Notes: generated by a model not told the origin, from the sequence alone. A stretch of 8,404 nt of DNA from an uncultured delta proteobacterium (GCA_903858055.1 CAIOHM010000297.1:1-8404), one strand, 5' to 3'; positions 1 to 6,581 are shown, counted from the stretch's first letter. Numbers and translations are program-made.

Positions 1-468
1 AGCCTTCGACGGACGACGCGGCCGAACCGCCTTGGCCGCCGAACCCGGTGCGCTCGGGAGCGATCGTTGACGCGCGCGCATCGCGAGCGCCTCGGTGATG
101 CGGGCGTCGAGGTCCTCGAACTCGAAGGGCTTGTCGATGTGGGTGTCCGCGCCGAAGAGCGGGCTCGTCATCTCGTTCGTGCGCTCCCCGATGCCCGTGA
201 GGATCACGACGGCCGTGTGCGCGAGCGCAGGGCTCTCGCGAATCTTCCGGCACACCTCCCAGCCGCTCATGCCGGGCATCATGACGTCGAGGACCACGAG
301 GTCGGGCAGGAGCTTGTGGATCTGCTCCCACGCTTGCTCGCCGTCTTCGGCGGCGGTCACCTCGAAGCGCGGCGCGCGCATCGCCTTCATGTGCTGCACG
401 AGCACGTCGAGCATTGCGGGTTCGTCGTCGGCAACCACCACCACGAGACGAGGAGTCGAGTCGGTCAT
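1..468 (-). CDS. Response regulator receiver (CheY-like) protein, 3' end cut by window edge
   Basis: From ATG at 468 the frame stays open for 156 codons to the left edge, so the C-terminus is missing. Residues 7-128 form a standard receiver domain. The acidic pair is D14-D15, the phospho-acceptor aspartate is D61 in LVVLDVMMPGMSGWE, the switch threonine is T91 (VILTG) and the conserved lysine is K113 (IDKPF). After about residue 130 comes an Ala/Pro/Arg-rich tail (SLPSAPGSAAKAVRPRRPSK) that looks unstructured; what follows lies outside. Family knowledge says such a protein is phosphorylated by a histidine kinase and signals by protein contact or through an output domain. No partner kinase lies beside it. 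It follows proB on the same strand after 32 bases and lacks the GCTA element seen before unit-head genes, so it is probably co-transcribed with proB. Whether it is single-domain cannot be decided here. Confidence 0.9.
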   Translation of the reverse strand, partial: MTDSTPRLVVVVADDEPAMLDVLVQHMKAMRAPRFEVTAAEDGEQAWEQIHKLLPDLVVLDVMMPGMSGWEVCRKIRESPALAHTAVVILTGIGERTNEMTSPLFGADTHIDKPFEFEDLDARITEALAMRARQRSLPSAPGSAAKAVRPRRPSKA

Positions 469-500
469 GGTGCGAGTGTCGACCCCAAGGCGAGGAGCGG

Positions 501-1598
501 TCAAGCGTCCGCGGACGGCCAGACGACGAGATCGTCGCGATGCACCGCGACGCCGTCGTCTTCGGTGCGCTTTCCCGCAAGACGCGCGAGCTCTTGCGCG
601 CCATGACGCGCGAGCCCGCGACCAATCTCTTGACCCGCGGCGTCGACGATGACCACGGCGTCGTTCGGGGCGAAGAGCCCGCGAACGCCCAGCACACCGA
701 CGGCGAGGAGGCTCTTGCTCCGCTCCCGCAGCGCCTTGGCCGCGCCCGCGTCGACGATGAGCGTGCCTTTCGGTCGGAGCGTGAAGGCGATCCAGTGACG
801 GCGCGCGCCGAGCGGCTCGGGGCTGCGCACGAAGAGCGTTCCGACGTCGTCGCCGCGAAGCACCCCCGCCAAGGCTTCGGGATCGCGTGCGTCGGCCACC
901 ACGACCTCTGCTCCCGCGAGCGTCGCGCGCCGAGCAGCTTCGACCTTGCTTCCCATGCCGCCCGTGCCCACCCCCGAGGTCCCTGCGTGCACGTGCGGGA
1001 GCGCGTCGCGCGCCACGTCGATGACCATCGGGATGCGCGCGCCGGTCGAATCGAGCAGCCCGGCCACGTCCGAGAGCAGCACGAGGAGTTCGGCATCGAT
1101 GAGCGGCACGACCATCGACGCGAGCTGGTCGTTGTCACCGAATTTGATCTCTTCGACCGAGACCGAGTCGTTCTCGTTGAGCACGGGCACCGCGCCGGCC
1201 TCGAGGAGCGCGCCGAGCGCCGCGCGCGCGTTGTTGTCACGGGCGCGATCGGCGAGGTCCGCATGCGTGAGGAGCACCTGGGCGACCGGTATGCCGTGCG
1301 CTTCGAAGGCCTCTTCGTAGAGGCGCATGAGCACGCTTTGGCCGGCCGCCGCGGCCGCTTGGAGCTTCGCCATCTCTTTCGGTCGGCTTCGGTAGCCGAG
1401 CTTCTTCACGCCGAGCGCGATCGCTCCCGACGAGACGATGACCACCTCACGTCCGGATTTCCTCGCTTGGGCCACCACCGAGGCGATGCGCGCGTAGACC
1501 GAGGGGTCACTCGCGAGGGTCTTCGAGCCGATCTTGACGACGATGCGGCGAGCGGAGCCAAGGCGGTCGCGGGCCTCTTTCATTTCGGCCGTCTTCAT
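501..1598 (-). CDS. proB: Glutamate 5-kinase (gamma-glutamyl kinase), with PUA domain
   Basis: ATP-dependent phosphorylation of L-glutamate to gamma-glutamyl phosphate, the first step of proline synthesis, in the cytoplasm. The amino-acid kinase domain shows VVKIGSKTL near the N-terminus, VSSGAIALG, NENDSV, KFGDNDQLA, LLSDVAGLL and GTGGMGSKVEAA, in family order. A PUA domain follows (begins near GTLIVDAG, roughly the last 85 residues). At 365 residues it has the usual length of two-domain ProB. I chose ATG at 1598 because it overlaps the TGA of the upstream gene as ATGA, with GGGA a few bases before it. An in-frame ATG at 1610 would add MGLP and an ATG at 1583 is also possible. Start-stop overlap implies translational coupling to the small membrane protein upstream. 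proA is not adjacent; the next gene is a receiver protein. The identification is secure. Confidence 0.96.
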   Translation of the reverse strand: MKTAEMKEARDRLGSARRIVVKIGSKTLASDPSVYARIASVVAQARKSGREVVIVSSGAIALGVKKLGYRSRPKEMAKLQAAAAAGQSVLMRLYEEAFEAHGIPVAQVLLTHADLADRARDNNARAALGALLEAGAVPVLNENDSVSVEEIKFGDNDQLASMVVPLIDAELLVLLSDVAGLLDSTGARIPMVIDVARDALPHVHAGTSGVGTGGMGSKVEAARRATLAGAEVVVADARDPEALAGVLRGDDVGTLFVRSPEPLGARRHWIAFTLRPKGTLIVDAGAAKALRERSKSLLAVGVLGVRGLFAPNDAVVIVDAAGQEIGRGLARHGAQELARLAGKRTEDDGVAVHRDDLVVWPSADA

Positions 1599-2197
1599 AG
1601 GGAGTCCCATCCGTGATCGAAGCGCGAGAGGAGCACGTCGAAGGCCTCGGCCGGCATCGCCCGAAGGGCGAGGGTCACGCGCTCACGCAGCGTTTGATCG
1701 CCGTCGAGCGCGCCCGTTTGCCGAAGCACCTCCTCGAAGAGCTCGGGCCGCACGAACGCGGCGAGCGTGGCGGAGACCACACGCTGCGTTCGCTGCGCCT
1801 CCGACTCGGTCATCGAGACCCCCGCCGCCGCACACTTCTCGAAGGCGCGATCGATGAGAAACGCCCCCGCGGCGAGCGCGACGGCGGCCTCGACGGCCGG
1901 CAGCACACCGAGGAGCTTGAACCGCCGCGCCACGCGGGCCGCCACGAAGCGCTTCGCGGCCGAGCCCGTCACGGCACCCTCGGAGGGCGCGAGCGCGTCG
2001 CCGAGGCTCCGTCGCGCGGACGACGGCAGCGAGACACCGTGCCGCTTCGCGATGTCGTCGACGATGCGGCGACGGACGACGACCTGCCCAAGCTCGGGCA
2101 GCCATGGCACGGGCACGACGGCGAGGGCCGCCACGATCGACGCGTGGGCGACGAGGCGCGCGCGCGCCGCAGCGAGTTCCGTGACCGAGGGGTCCAT
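1595..2197 (-). CDS. Small Ala-rich membrane-associated protein, possibly DUF697-like
   Basis: A 200-residue protein of no certain family. Residues 16-41 are hydrophobic (VAALAVVPVPWLPELGQVVV) and lead into a basic/acidic helix, RRRIVDDIAKRHGV. A second hydrophobic stretch lies at about 95-115 (GVLPAVEAAVALAAGAFLID). The arrangement of a Pro-rich hydrophobic segment, a charged helix ending in a tyrosine/histidine-Gly-Val, then a second hydrophobic helix resembles DUF697-type proteins, often found with GTPases. The match is by eye and weak. The C-terminal third is helical and soluble-looking. The gene heads a leftward operon: its TGA overlaps the proB ATG, so both are probably translated together. 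Its ATG is preceded by GCTA at 13 bases and by no good Shine-Dalgarno sequence. A role in proline metabolism cannot be inferred from position alone. Confidence 0.75.
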   Translation of the reverse strand: MDPSVTELAAARARLVAHASIVAALAVVPVPWLPELGQVVVRRRIVDDIAKRHGVSLPSSARRSLGDALAPSEGAVTGSAAKRFVAARVARRFKLLGVLPAVEAAVALAAGAFLIDRAFEKCAAAGVSMTESEAQRTQRVVSATLAAFVRPELFEEVLRQTGALDGDQTLRERVTLALRAMPAEAFDVLLSRFDHGWDSL

Positions 2198-2206
2198 CGG
2201 GTCTGG

Positions 2207-2217
2207 GCCTTAGCAGG
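2207..2217 (-). promoter_or_regulatory. Candidate -10 element (TGcTAAGGC) of the leftward proB operon
   Basis: On the minus strand CCTGCTAAGGC gives an extended -10 look (TG, one base, TAAGGC). GCTA (2214-2211) ends exactly 13 bases before the ATG at 2197, the spacing also found at three other unit-head genes in this window. With a normal -10 to start-site distance the 5' leader would be only a few bases. No convincing -35 is visible. Inference from the shared pattern. Confidence 0.5.
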
Positions 2218-2315
2218 TTGCCGGTCGAAAAGGAGCGACGAGCCGCTCGTCCATCGCGGCCTGTCGCCACGTACACGGTCCGGTTTCCGTATGACGGCAA
2301 TCGAAGGCGGCCACC

Positions 2316-2342
2316 GCCCCTGCGGCACGTCGTCGCAGGGGC
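2316..2342. promoter_or_regulatory. Perfect inverted repeat, candidate RegA/PrrA-type operator
   Basis: Arms GCCCCTGCG (2316-2324) and CGCAGGGGC (2334-2342) are exact reverse complements around a 9-base centre. Inside it lies GCGGC-ACGTC-GTCGC (2322-2336), which has the GCGNC-Nx-GNCGC form I recall for PrrA/RegA half-sites. The right arm ends 22 bases before the candidate -10 TATCGA (2365-2370), so a bound protein would cover the -35 region. Because neither flanking gene is transcribed through it, an operator fits better than a terminator. Which protein binds is inference. Confidence 0.5.
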
Positions 2343-2361
2343 TTCGCGCGAGGGGCTCCGA

Positions 2362-2370
2362 TGCTATCGA
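2362..2370 (+). promoter_or_regulatory. Candidate extended -10 (TGcTATCGA) of the regB-like gene
   Basis: TGCTATCGA has the TG-n-TAT form of an extended -10. GCTA (2363-2366) ends 13 bases before ATG at 2380. The 9-mer ATGCTATCG (2361-2369) recurs at 6581-6589 at the identical distance from the MFS gene start. A start site about 7 bases after the hexamer would leave a leader of about 3 bases. The -35 is not recognisable, which suggests dependence on an activator or on the extended -10. Confidence 0.55.
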
Positions 2371-2379
2371 CCGGGACGC

Positions 2380-3657
2380 ATGCACACCGCTCTCCCTGCT
2401 GCGCTCGACCCCCGCGCCTCGACGCGCGTGGCCTGGCTCACGGGCGTGCGCATCGTGGGCCTCGTTGGCGCGGCGCTCACGGGGCTGCTCGGGCGCGCGG
2501 AGACCTCGGAGCCCCTTCGGTCGTTGGCGCTGGCCGTCCTTGTGACGAACGGGGCGGCGACGCTCTACCTGCAGTCGCGAAAGCGCTTCGATCGTCCGCT
2601 CACGATCGCGACGGTGCTCGTGCTGGACGCGGTGATGCTCACGGTGACGCTCGCCGCGCGCGGGGGTCCCACGAACCCGGCGAGCGTTCTTTTCCTCGTC
2701 GTGAGCGCGCTTGGTGCTCTGCTCTTGCCCGTCCGCGAGGCGCTCGCGGTCCTCGCGGCCACGATCGGCGGCTACGCGCTCCTGCTCTTTGGTCCCGCGC
2801 CCTTCGGTTCGGCCTCGTGCCACGTCGACGCCAGCGCCTACGCCGAGCACCTGCGGGGCATGTTCTCGGTCAATGCGCTCACCTCGGCGTTCCTCGTCGC
2901 GATCGTGCAGCGGCTGCGCACGACCCTCGAGCGCGTGGAGGCGAGCCTCGCGGAGGCCGAGCGGCGCAAGAGCCGTCACGAAAAGCTCGCGTCGCTCTCC
3001 TCCCTCGCTGCCACCGCCGCGCACGAGCTCGGCACGCCGCTCGGCACGATTCGTGTCGTTTCGCGCGAGCTCGAACGAGCCGCCGAGCGCCTTGGCGACC
3101 GAACGCTCCTCGACGACGCGCGCCTCGTGCGCACCGAGGTCGAGCGTTGCCGCGAGCTCCTCGGCGAGCTCGGTCAGCGTACGGGATCGGCCCACGGAGA
3201 GGCGCCTTCCCGCATGCAAGCCTCGACCTTCGCGAGCGAGCTGAAGGTCCTCCTCGGAGAGCGCGGCCTCCGCGCCGAGGTCGCCTCGCCCGATCCCGAC
3301 TTCGTCTTCGCGGCGCCGCGACGATCGCTCCTCCGCACCATCGCAAACCTCGTGAAGAACGCCGTCGATGCGCAGCTCCCCGAGAGCGTGCCCCCACGCG
3401 TGACCGTCACACGCAACCACGAGGGCACTTGCATCGCGGTCGCGGACGACGGCGCGGGCATGGATCCCGCCACCGTCGCTCAACTTGGCGAGCCCTTCTT
3501 CACGACGAAGGGACCGGAGCACGGCCTCGGCCTCGGCGTGTTCCTCGCGCGTGAGCTCGCCGAGGGCCTCGACGGCTCGTTGCAGTATGCAGCGGGTCCC
3601 TCGCGAGGGACGATCGCGACTTTCTTCTGGCCCGACCAGCCGAAGGTGACCGCATGA
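2380..3657 (+). CDS. regB: RegB/PrrB/ActS-type redox-sensing membrane histidine kinase
   Basis: A 425-residue sensor kinase. The N-terminal ~175 residues are a multi-helix membrane domain. Between two helices lies RGGPTNPAS (94-102), corresponding to the GGxxNPF quinone-loop motif of RegB but with Ala in place of Phe. The dimerisation domain has the family-typical H-box AHELGTPLGTI with H215. VERCREL follows, with C257 42 residues later, at the place of the redox-active cysteine of Rhodobacter RegB. The ATPase domain has the N box (N327, LVKNAVDA), DDGAGMD (356-362), EPFFTTK (371-377) and GLGLGVF (382-388). Known homologues sense redox state or the quinone pool and phosphorylate RegA. I chose ATG 2380 because the upstream extension is not family-like and a -10 lies just before it. 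Its TGA overlaps the regulator ATG. The family call is strong; the signal sensed is inferred. Confidence 0.9.
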   Translation: MHTALPAALDPRASTRVAWLTGVRIVGLVGAALTGLLGRAETSEPLRSLALAVLVTNGAATLYLQSRKRFDRPLTIATVLVLDAVMLTVTLAARGGPTNPASVLFLVVSALGALLLPVREALAVLAATIGGYALLLFGPAPFGSASCHVDASAYAEHLRGMFSVNALTSAFLVAIVQRLRTTLERVEASLAEAERRKSRHEKLASLSSLAATAAHELGTPLGTIRVVSRELERAAERLGDRTLLDDARLVRTEVERCRELLGELGQRTGSAHGEAPSRMQASTFASELKVLLGERGLRAEVASPDPDFVFAAPRRSLLRTIANLVKNAVDAQLPESVPPRVTVTRNHEGTCIAVADDGAGMDPATVAQLGEPFFTTKGPEHGLGLGVFLARELAEGLDGSLQYAAGPSRGTIATFFWPDQPKVTA

Positions 3658-4181
3658 ACGTGCTCCTCGTCGACGACGACGCCACGTACCGAGAGCGCCT
3701 CGCACGCGCGCTCCGAGACCGCGGCATGACGGTCACCACCGCCGCCACCCGCGAGGAAGCGCGTGAAGCCGCGGCCGCGAGCACCTTCGCGCGCGCCGTC
3801 GTGGACCTGCGCCTCGGCGAGACGAACGGCCTCGCGGTCGTGGCCGATCTGCTGGGCTCGGACACCGAGCTCGACGTGATCGTCCTCACGGGCTTCGGCA
3901 GCATCGCCACGGCCATCGAGGCGATGAAGCTCGGCGTGCTGCACTACATGACGAAGCCCGTCGACGCCGACGAGCTCTTGGCCGCCTTCGAACGGCCCCC
4001 CACCGACCTCCCCGACGAGCATGATCTTCCGCCCGTTCCCTCGCTGGCGCGCGTCGAATGGGAGCACATTCATCGGGTGCTCACCTCCTGCGACGGGAAC
4101 ATCTCCGCCGCGGCGCGCCTGCTCGGCCTCCACCGCCGCTCGCTCCAGCGCAAGCTCGCGAAGTACCCCGTGCGTCGGTGA
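3654..4181 (+). CDS. regA: RegA/PrrA/ActR-type response regulator
   Basis: A 175-residue DNA-binding response regulator and the evident partner of the overlapping kinase. The receiver domain (1-112) has the acid cluster D7-D9, phospho-acceptor D51 (VVDLRLGETNGL), T79 (VLTGFGSI) and K101 (MTKPVD). A short Pro-rich linker (115-129) is followed by a Fis-type helix-turn-helix. That domain carries the family-specific entry RVEWEHIHRVLTSCDGNISA and the recognition segment ARLLGLHRRSLQRKLAK (154-170). The compact layout and the HRRSLQRKLAK helix are characteristic of RegA/PrrA/ActR rather than of NtrC-type regulators, which would have an AAA+ domain. ATG overlaps the kinase TGA (ATGA), and AAGGTG a few bases upstream is a fair ribosome site. 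In proteobacteria this regulator controls respiration, carbon and nitrogen fixation and redox balance; targets here are unknown. Confidence 0.92.
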   Translation: MNVLLVDDDATYRERLARALRDRGMTVTTAATREEAREAAAASTFARAVVDLRLGETNGLAVVADLLGSDTELDVIVLTGFGSIATAIEAMKLGVLHYMTKPVDADELLAAFERPPTDLPDEHDLPPVPSLARVEWEHIHRVLTSCDGNISAAARLLGLHRRSLQRKLAKYPVRR

Positions 4182-4220
4182 CGGCTTGCATGTGAGGCGA
4201 GCCCTTGGCACGGTGCGCCC

Positions 4221-4514
4221 ATGAGCCGCTACGTCGCCCCCACCGCACGCGCCGTCGAAGACTTCCTCGCCGCCCATCCGCGGTGGGCGCGCAGTGACGT
4301 TGGGCTCGCGATCACCGTGAAGACGAGCGATTTCGCCGAGAGCCTCGCGCTCGCCGTGCGCATCGGCTGCCTCGCGGAAAAGCACGATCACCACCCGGAC
4401 CTCGACGTGCGCTGGGGCAAGCTCCGCGTGTTTTGGTCGACCCACGACACGGGCGGTCTCTCGACGCTCGACCTCGACCTCGCGCACGCCACCGACGCGC
4501 TGCTCGCCCCATGA
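4221..4514 (+). CDS. phhB: Pterin-4a-carbinolamine dehydratase
   Basis: A 97-residue enzyme of the PCD/DCoH family that dehydrates 4a-hydroxytetrahydropterin, recycling the cofactor of aromatic amino-acid hydroxylases. The signature is complete: EKHDHHPDL (53-61) with the histidine pair H57-H58, W65 (VRWGKLRVFW) and the third catalytic histidine H75 in STHDTGGLS, followed by LDLDLA. The length matches the family. It starts 39 bases after regA with no clear promoter or good ribosome site, and its TGA overlaps the ATG of rnc. No phenylalanine hydroxylase gene is in the window, so it may serve a pterin-dependent enzyme elsewhere or have another role. The rnc pairing is probably operon convenience. 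The enzyme family is secure; the physiological partner is unknown. Confidence 0.95.
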   Translation: MSRYVAPTARAVEDFLAAHPRWARSDVGLAITVKTSDFAESLALAVRIGCLAEKHDHHPDLDVRWGKLRVFWSTHDTGGLSTLDLDLAHATDALLAP

Positions 4515-5233
4515 GCGACTCGTCGCGCGAAGCCCTGCTCGCCCACCTCGCGGTACTCGTCGGCGCCGAGCCGATCGCACGGATCGACGAAGCGCTGACG
4601 CACCCGAGCCTCCCGAACGAAGATCGCAGCGCAGGCGCGCACTACGAGCGGCTCGAGTTCCTCGGGGACTCGGTGCTCGGGCTCGCGGTGGCCGAGCTCC
4701 TCTTCGAGCGCTTTCCGCACGCGAGCGAGGCGCAGCTCACGCGCATGCGCGCCGCGCTCGTCAACGCCGAAGCCCTCGCCGCGTGGGCCCGCAAGCACGA
4801 CGTGAGCGACGCAATGCGCCTCGGAAAGGGAGCAGAAGCTGCAGGCGAAGGAGAGGCCACGAGCGCCCTTTGCGACGTCACCGAGGCGATCCTTGGGGCT
4901 ATCTACCTCGACCGGGGCATGGCCGGTGCGCGGAGCTACGTGCGCGATCTCGTGGGCCGCGCGATCGACGACCCGCAGCTGCTCGACGCGCGCGACCCCA
5001 AGAGCGCCTTCCAAGAGCTCGCGCAGGCGCACAAGCTCGGCACGCCTTCTTACCGAATCCTCGAGGAAATTAAGGACCCGAAGCGCCCGCTCGTGCGCGT
5101 CGAGGTGGTGCTTGGAGCGCGGGTCGTCGTCGTGGCGGAGGGCGAATCGAAGCGCGCAGCGGAGCGCGTGGGGGCCGTCGAAGCCATGGCCGTGCTCCGC
5201 GCCGAGCTCGAGGCCGGCGCTCCGTCCGCCTGA
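4511..5233 (+). CDS. rnc: Ribonuclease III
   Basis: A 240-residue double-stranded-RNA endonuclease that processes rRNA precursors and mRNAs. The catalytic domain holds YERLEFLGDSVLG (45-57), giving E46, E49 and D53, and LCDVTEAILGAIYLDRG (120-136), giving D122 and E125. These correspond to E38/E41/D45/D114/E117 of the E. coli enzyme with the same spacing inside each motif. A dsRNA-binding domain starts near DPKSAFQELAQAHKLGTPSY and runs to AVEAMAVLRAEL. I chose ATG 4511, which forms an ATGA overlap with phhB. An upstream in-frame ATG at 4433 would add 26 Arg-rich residues read inside phhB and is unlikely. The usual neighbours (era, acpP/fabF, lepB) are absent. The asparagine common just before ERLEF is replaced by tyrosine, which is not catalytic. 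Confidence 0.97.
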   Translation: MSDSSREALLAHLAVLVGAEPIARIDEALTHPSLPNEDRSAGAHYERLEFLGDSVLGLAVAELLFERFPHASEAQLTRMRAALVNAEALAAWARKHDVSDAMRLGKGAEAAGEGEATSALCDVTEAILGAIYLDRGMAGARSYVRDLVGRAIDDPQLLDARDPKSAFQELAQAHKLGTPSYRILEEIKDPKRPLVRVEVVLGARVVVVAEGESKRAAERVGAVEAMAVLRAELEAGAPSA

Positions 5234-5246
5234 ACCCTCCGCGCGG

Positions 5247-6488
5247 TCAGCGGCAGCAGACGGTCTCGCCGTTCGCGAACGCGATGGCCCCGGTGGCCGC
5301 ACCGCCGCCCGTCTTTTGGCAGCCCTCGTTCAGCACCGGCGCGTCGTAGCGCCACGAGCTCACGCCCTGCCCCGCCGTCGCGATCGCGTTGCACGCGTCG
5401 TTCGCGGTCGCCACGGCGGAGGTGCCGTCGCAGCTGTTGCCCGAGTAGAATGTCACGGTCGCGGCCCCGCAGCTCGCGGTGCTCCCGCAGGTGCACGCCG
5501 AGCACGCGCGCGTGTCGTTCACGCTCGTCCCGGTGTCATGCTTGGTGGGCCAGCCGCTGGGGCAGACCTCGGTGCCGCTCTTCGCCACGCAGCTCTGGTA
5601 GGTGCCGCTCACACGCCGCGCGCAGACGGAGCCCGCGCTGCAACCTCCACCGACCGCGGCCACCTGCGCGGTGCAACGCTTGCCTTCCTGCGTGCCCGCC
5701 GGCGGCACGTTGGCCGCGATGCTGCCGTTGCACGTGTTCGGCGTGAGCCCGACCTTCGTCACGCGCAGGGGGGCGTTCGCGCCCATGCCGAACCCGAAGA
5801 GGCCGAAGGGCAGGTTCGAGCGGCACGCACCCTCGGCGACGTCGGTCGCGGCGGAGCCGATGATCGAACAATCGTTGCCGATGAGGTTCGGACCGTAAAA
5901 CGTGACGTTTCCCTTCTCGCATGAGGCCGCACCGGAGGACGCGCAGTTGCACGTGCAGGTCGCGGCGCCGCCCGTCGGGTCCATCACGACGTCGCGCTGC
6001 GAAGCGAAACCTGCGGGGCATCCGGGGCGTGATCCGATCGAGAGCGCCGCGGCGTTCCACCCCGCGGGGATCGAAGGAACGCACTCGTACTGGGGACCGC
6101 AGGAGGGATCCGCGCAGTCCACGAGGCCGTCGCAGTCGTCGTCGACGCCGTTCGTGCAGTTCTCGTTTCCTTGTGGAGTACACGCATCTGGCACGGGAGC
6201 GGCATCGCCGCTGGCGTCTTCGCGAGCAGCATCGACCGCCGCCGCGCCGTCGACCGCGGACGCGTCGCCGACCGTCGCGTCTCCGGAGGCCGCGGCACCG
6301 GCATCGCCTGCGTCCAGCACGGCCGCGTCTTGCGTCGAGGTCGAGGCCTCCGGCCCGGAGTCTCCCAAGAGTGAGGCGTCTTCCTCGAGGCCGGCGTCAT
6401 CGTCGCGCGTACCGGCCGTGGGCAGCCCGCAGGCCGCGAGGAGGACCAAGCCACAGGTGAGAAGGCCCGCGCGACGCGTTTCGCTCAT
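5247..6488 (-). CDS. Secreted Cys-rich lipoprotein with DDDCDG metal-binding-type motif and two Cys repeats
   Basis: 413 residues, exported. The signal peptide has basic residues, then LLTCGLVLLAAC, with lipobox LAAC and lipidated C20. Residues 28-102 are an Asp/Ala/Gly/Ser linker. NENCTNGVDDDCDGLVDCADPSC (108-130) is the putative metal-binding Cys/Asp motif common in myxobacterial surface proteins. Then two similar modules follow, C157-C253 and C309-C390. Each has CP, a CxC cluster, a Cys five residues before VTFY, then further Cys with similar spacing. I count 28 cysteines after the linker, consistent with many disulphides outside the cytoplasm. The protein ends VCCR. The frame stays open far upstream into the MFS gene antisense, but the signal peptide fixes ATG 6488. 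The gene is monocistronic and converges on rnc. The function is unknown; surface binding or adhesion is only a guess. Confidence 0.88.
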   Translation of the reverse strand: MSETRRAGLLTCGLVLLAACGLPTAGTRDDDAGLEEDASLLGDSGPEASTSTQDAAVLDAGDAGAAASGDATVGDASAVDGAAAVDAAREDASGDAAPVPDACTPQGNENCTNGVDDDCDGLVDCADPSCGPQYECVPSIPAGWNAAALSIGSRPGCPAGFASQRDVVMDPTGGAATCTCNCASSGAASCEKGNVTFYGPNLIGNDCSIIGSAATDVAEGACRSNLPFGLFGFGMGANAPLRVTKVGLTPNTCNGSIAANVPPAGTQEGKRCTAQVAAVGGGCSAGSVCARRVSGTYQSCVAKSGTEVCPSGWPTKHDTGTSVNDTRACSACTCGSTASCGAATVTFYSGNSCDGTSAVATANDACNAIATAGQGVSSWRYDAPVLNEGCQKTGGGAATGAIAFANGETVCCR

Positions 6489-6497
6489 GGTTCTGCG

Positions 6498-6505
6498 AGC
6501 GTAGC
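6498..6505 (-). promoter_or_regulatory. Candidate -10 (TACGCT) of the lipoprotein gene
   Basis: Minus-strand GCTACGCT contains TACGCT, which fits TANNNT. GCTA (6505-6502) ends 13 bases before ATG at 6488, as at the other unit-head genes. There is no TG one base before the hexamer here. No clear Shine-Dalgarno sequence lies between it and the ATG, so a very short leader is likely. Confidence 0.5.
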
Positions 6506-6522
6506 GAACCTTTCGCCGCGAG

Positions 6523-6535
6523 CCCAGGTTCTGGG
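6523..6535. repeat. Short palindrome CCCAGGTTCTGGG in the divergent lipoprotein/MFS region
   Basis: Arms CCCAG and CTGGG are exact complements around GTT. It lies about 20 bases upstream of the lipoprotein -10 candidate, in the -35 zone, and about 50 bases before that of the MFS gene. It could be a regulator site, for example for a TetR-like repressor, but it is short and no regulator gene is adjacent. Confidence 0.25.
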
Positions 6536-6581
6536 AATCCGCGGGGCGCGCCGCATCGGTTGCCGGGTGCTCGCGCAGCCA

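Larger units (their letters stand above)
2198..2379. other. Divergent intergenic region between the proB operon and regB-like gene
   Basis: This is the longest gene-free stretch here, 182 bases. It holds a leftward -10 candidate near 2212, a perfect 27-base palindrome at 2316-2342 and a rightward -10 candidate at 2362-2370. A frame in phase with the kinase is open through it from an ATG at 2218, but the protein it would add is Arg/Pro-rich and unlike any RegB N-terminus, so I read it as non-coding. Since genes on both sides are transcribed away from it, a terminator would have no purpose. Confidence 0.75.

Noticed and set aside
2218..2379. 54-codon N-terminal extension of the kinase from ATG 2218
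   Set aside because: Arg/Pro-rich, unlike RegB N-termini, and it would run through the palindrome and the -10 candidate.
1969..3705. A 578-codon open frame on the minus strand across the kinase gene
   Set aside because: It is antisense to a clear histidine kinase; the translation is Arg/Glu/His-rich with no domain, typical of GC-biased shadow frames.
4206..4224. TTGGCACGGTGCG before phhB as a sigma-54 (-24/-12) promoter
   Set aside because: The TGGCAC part is present but the GC of the -12 box at the required distance is missing.
4433..4510. 26-codon extension of RNase III
   Set aside because: Lies within phhB in another frame, Arg-rich, and ATG 4511 gives the ATGA coupling and a normal length.
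5226..5253. Weak hairpin CCGCCTGA...TCAGCGG over the rnc and lipoprotein stop codons as a bidirectional terminator
   Set aside because: The stem has a bulge and a 13-base loop and there is no T-run on either strand.
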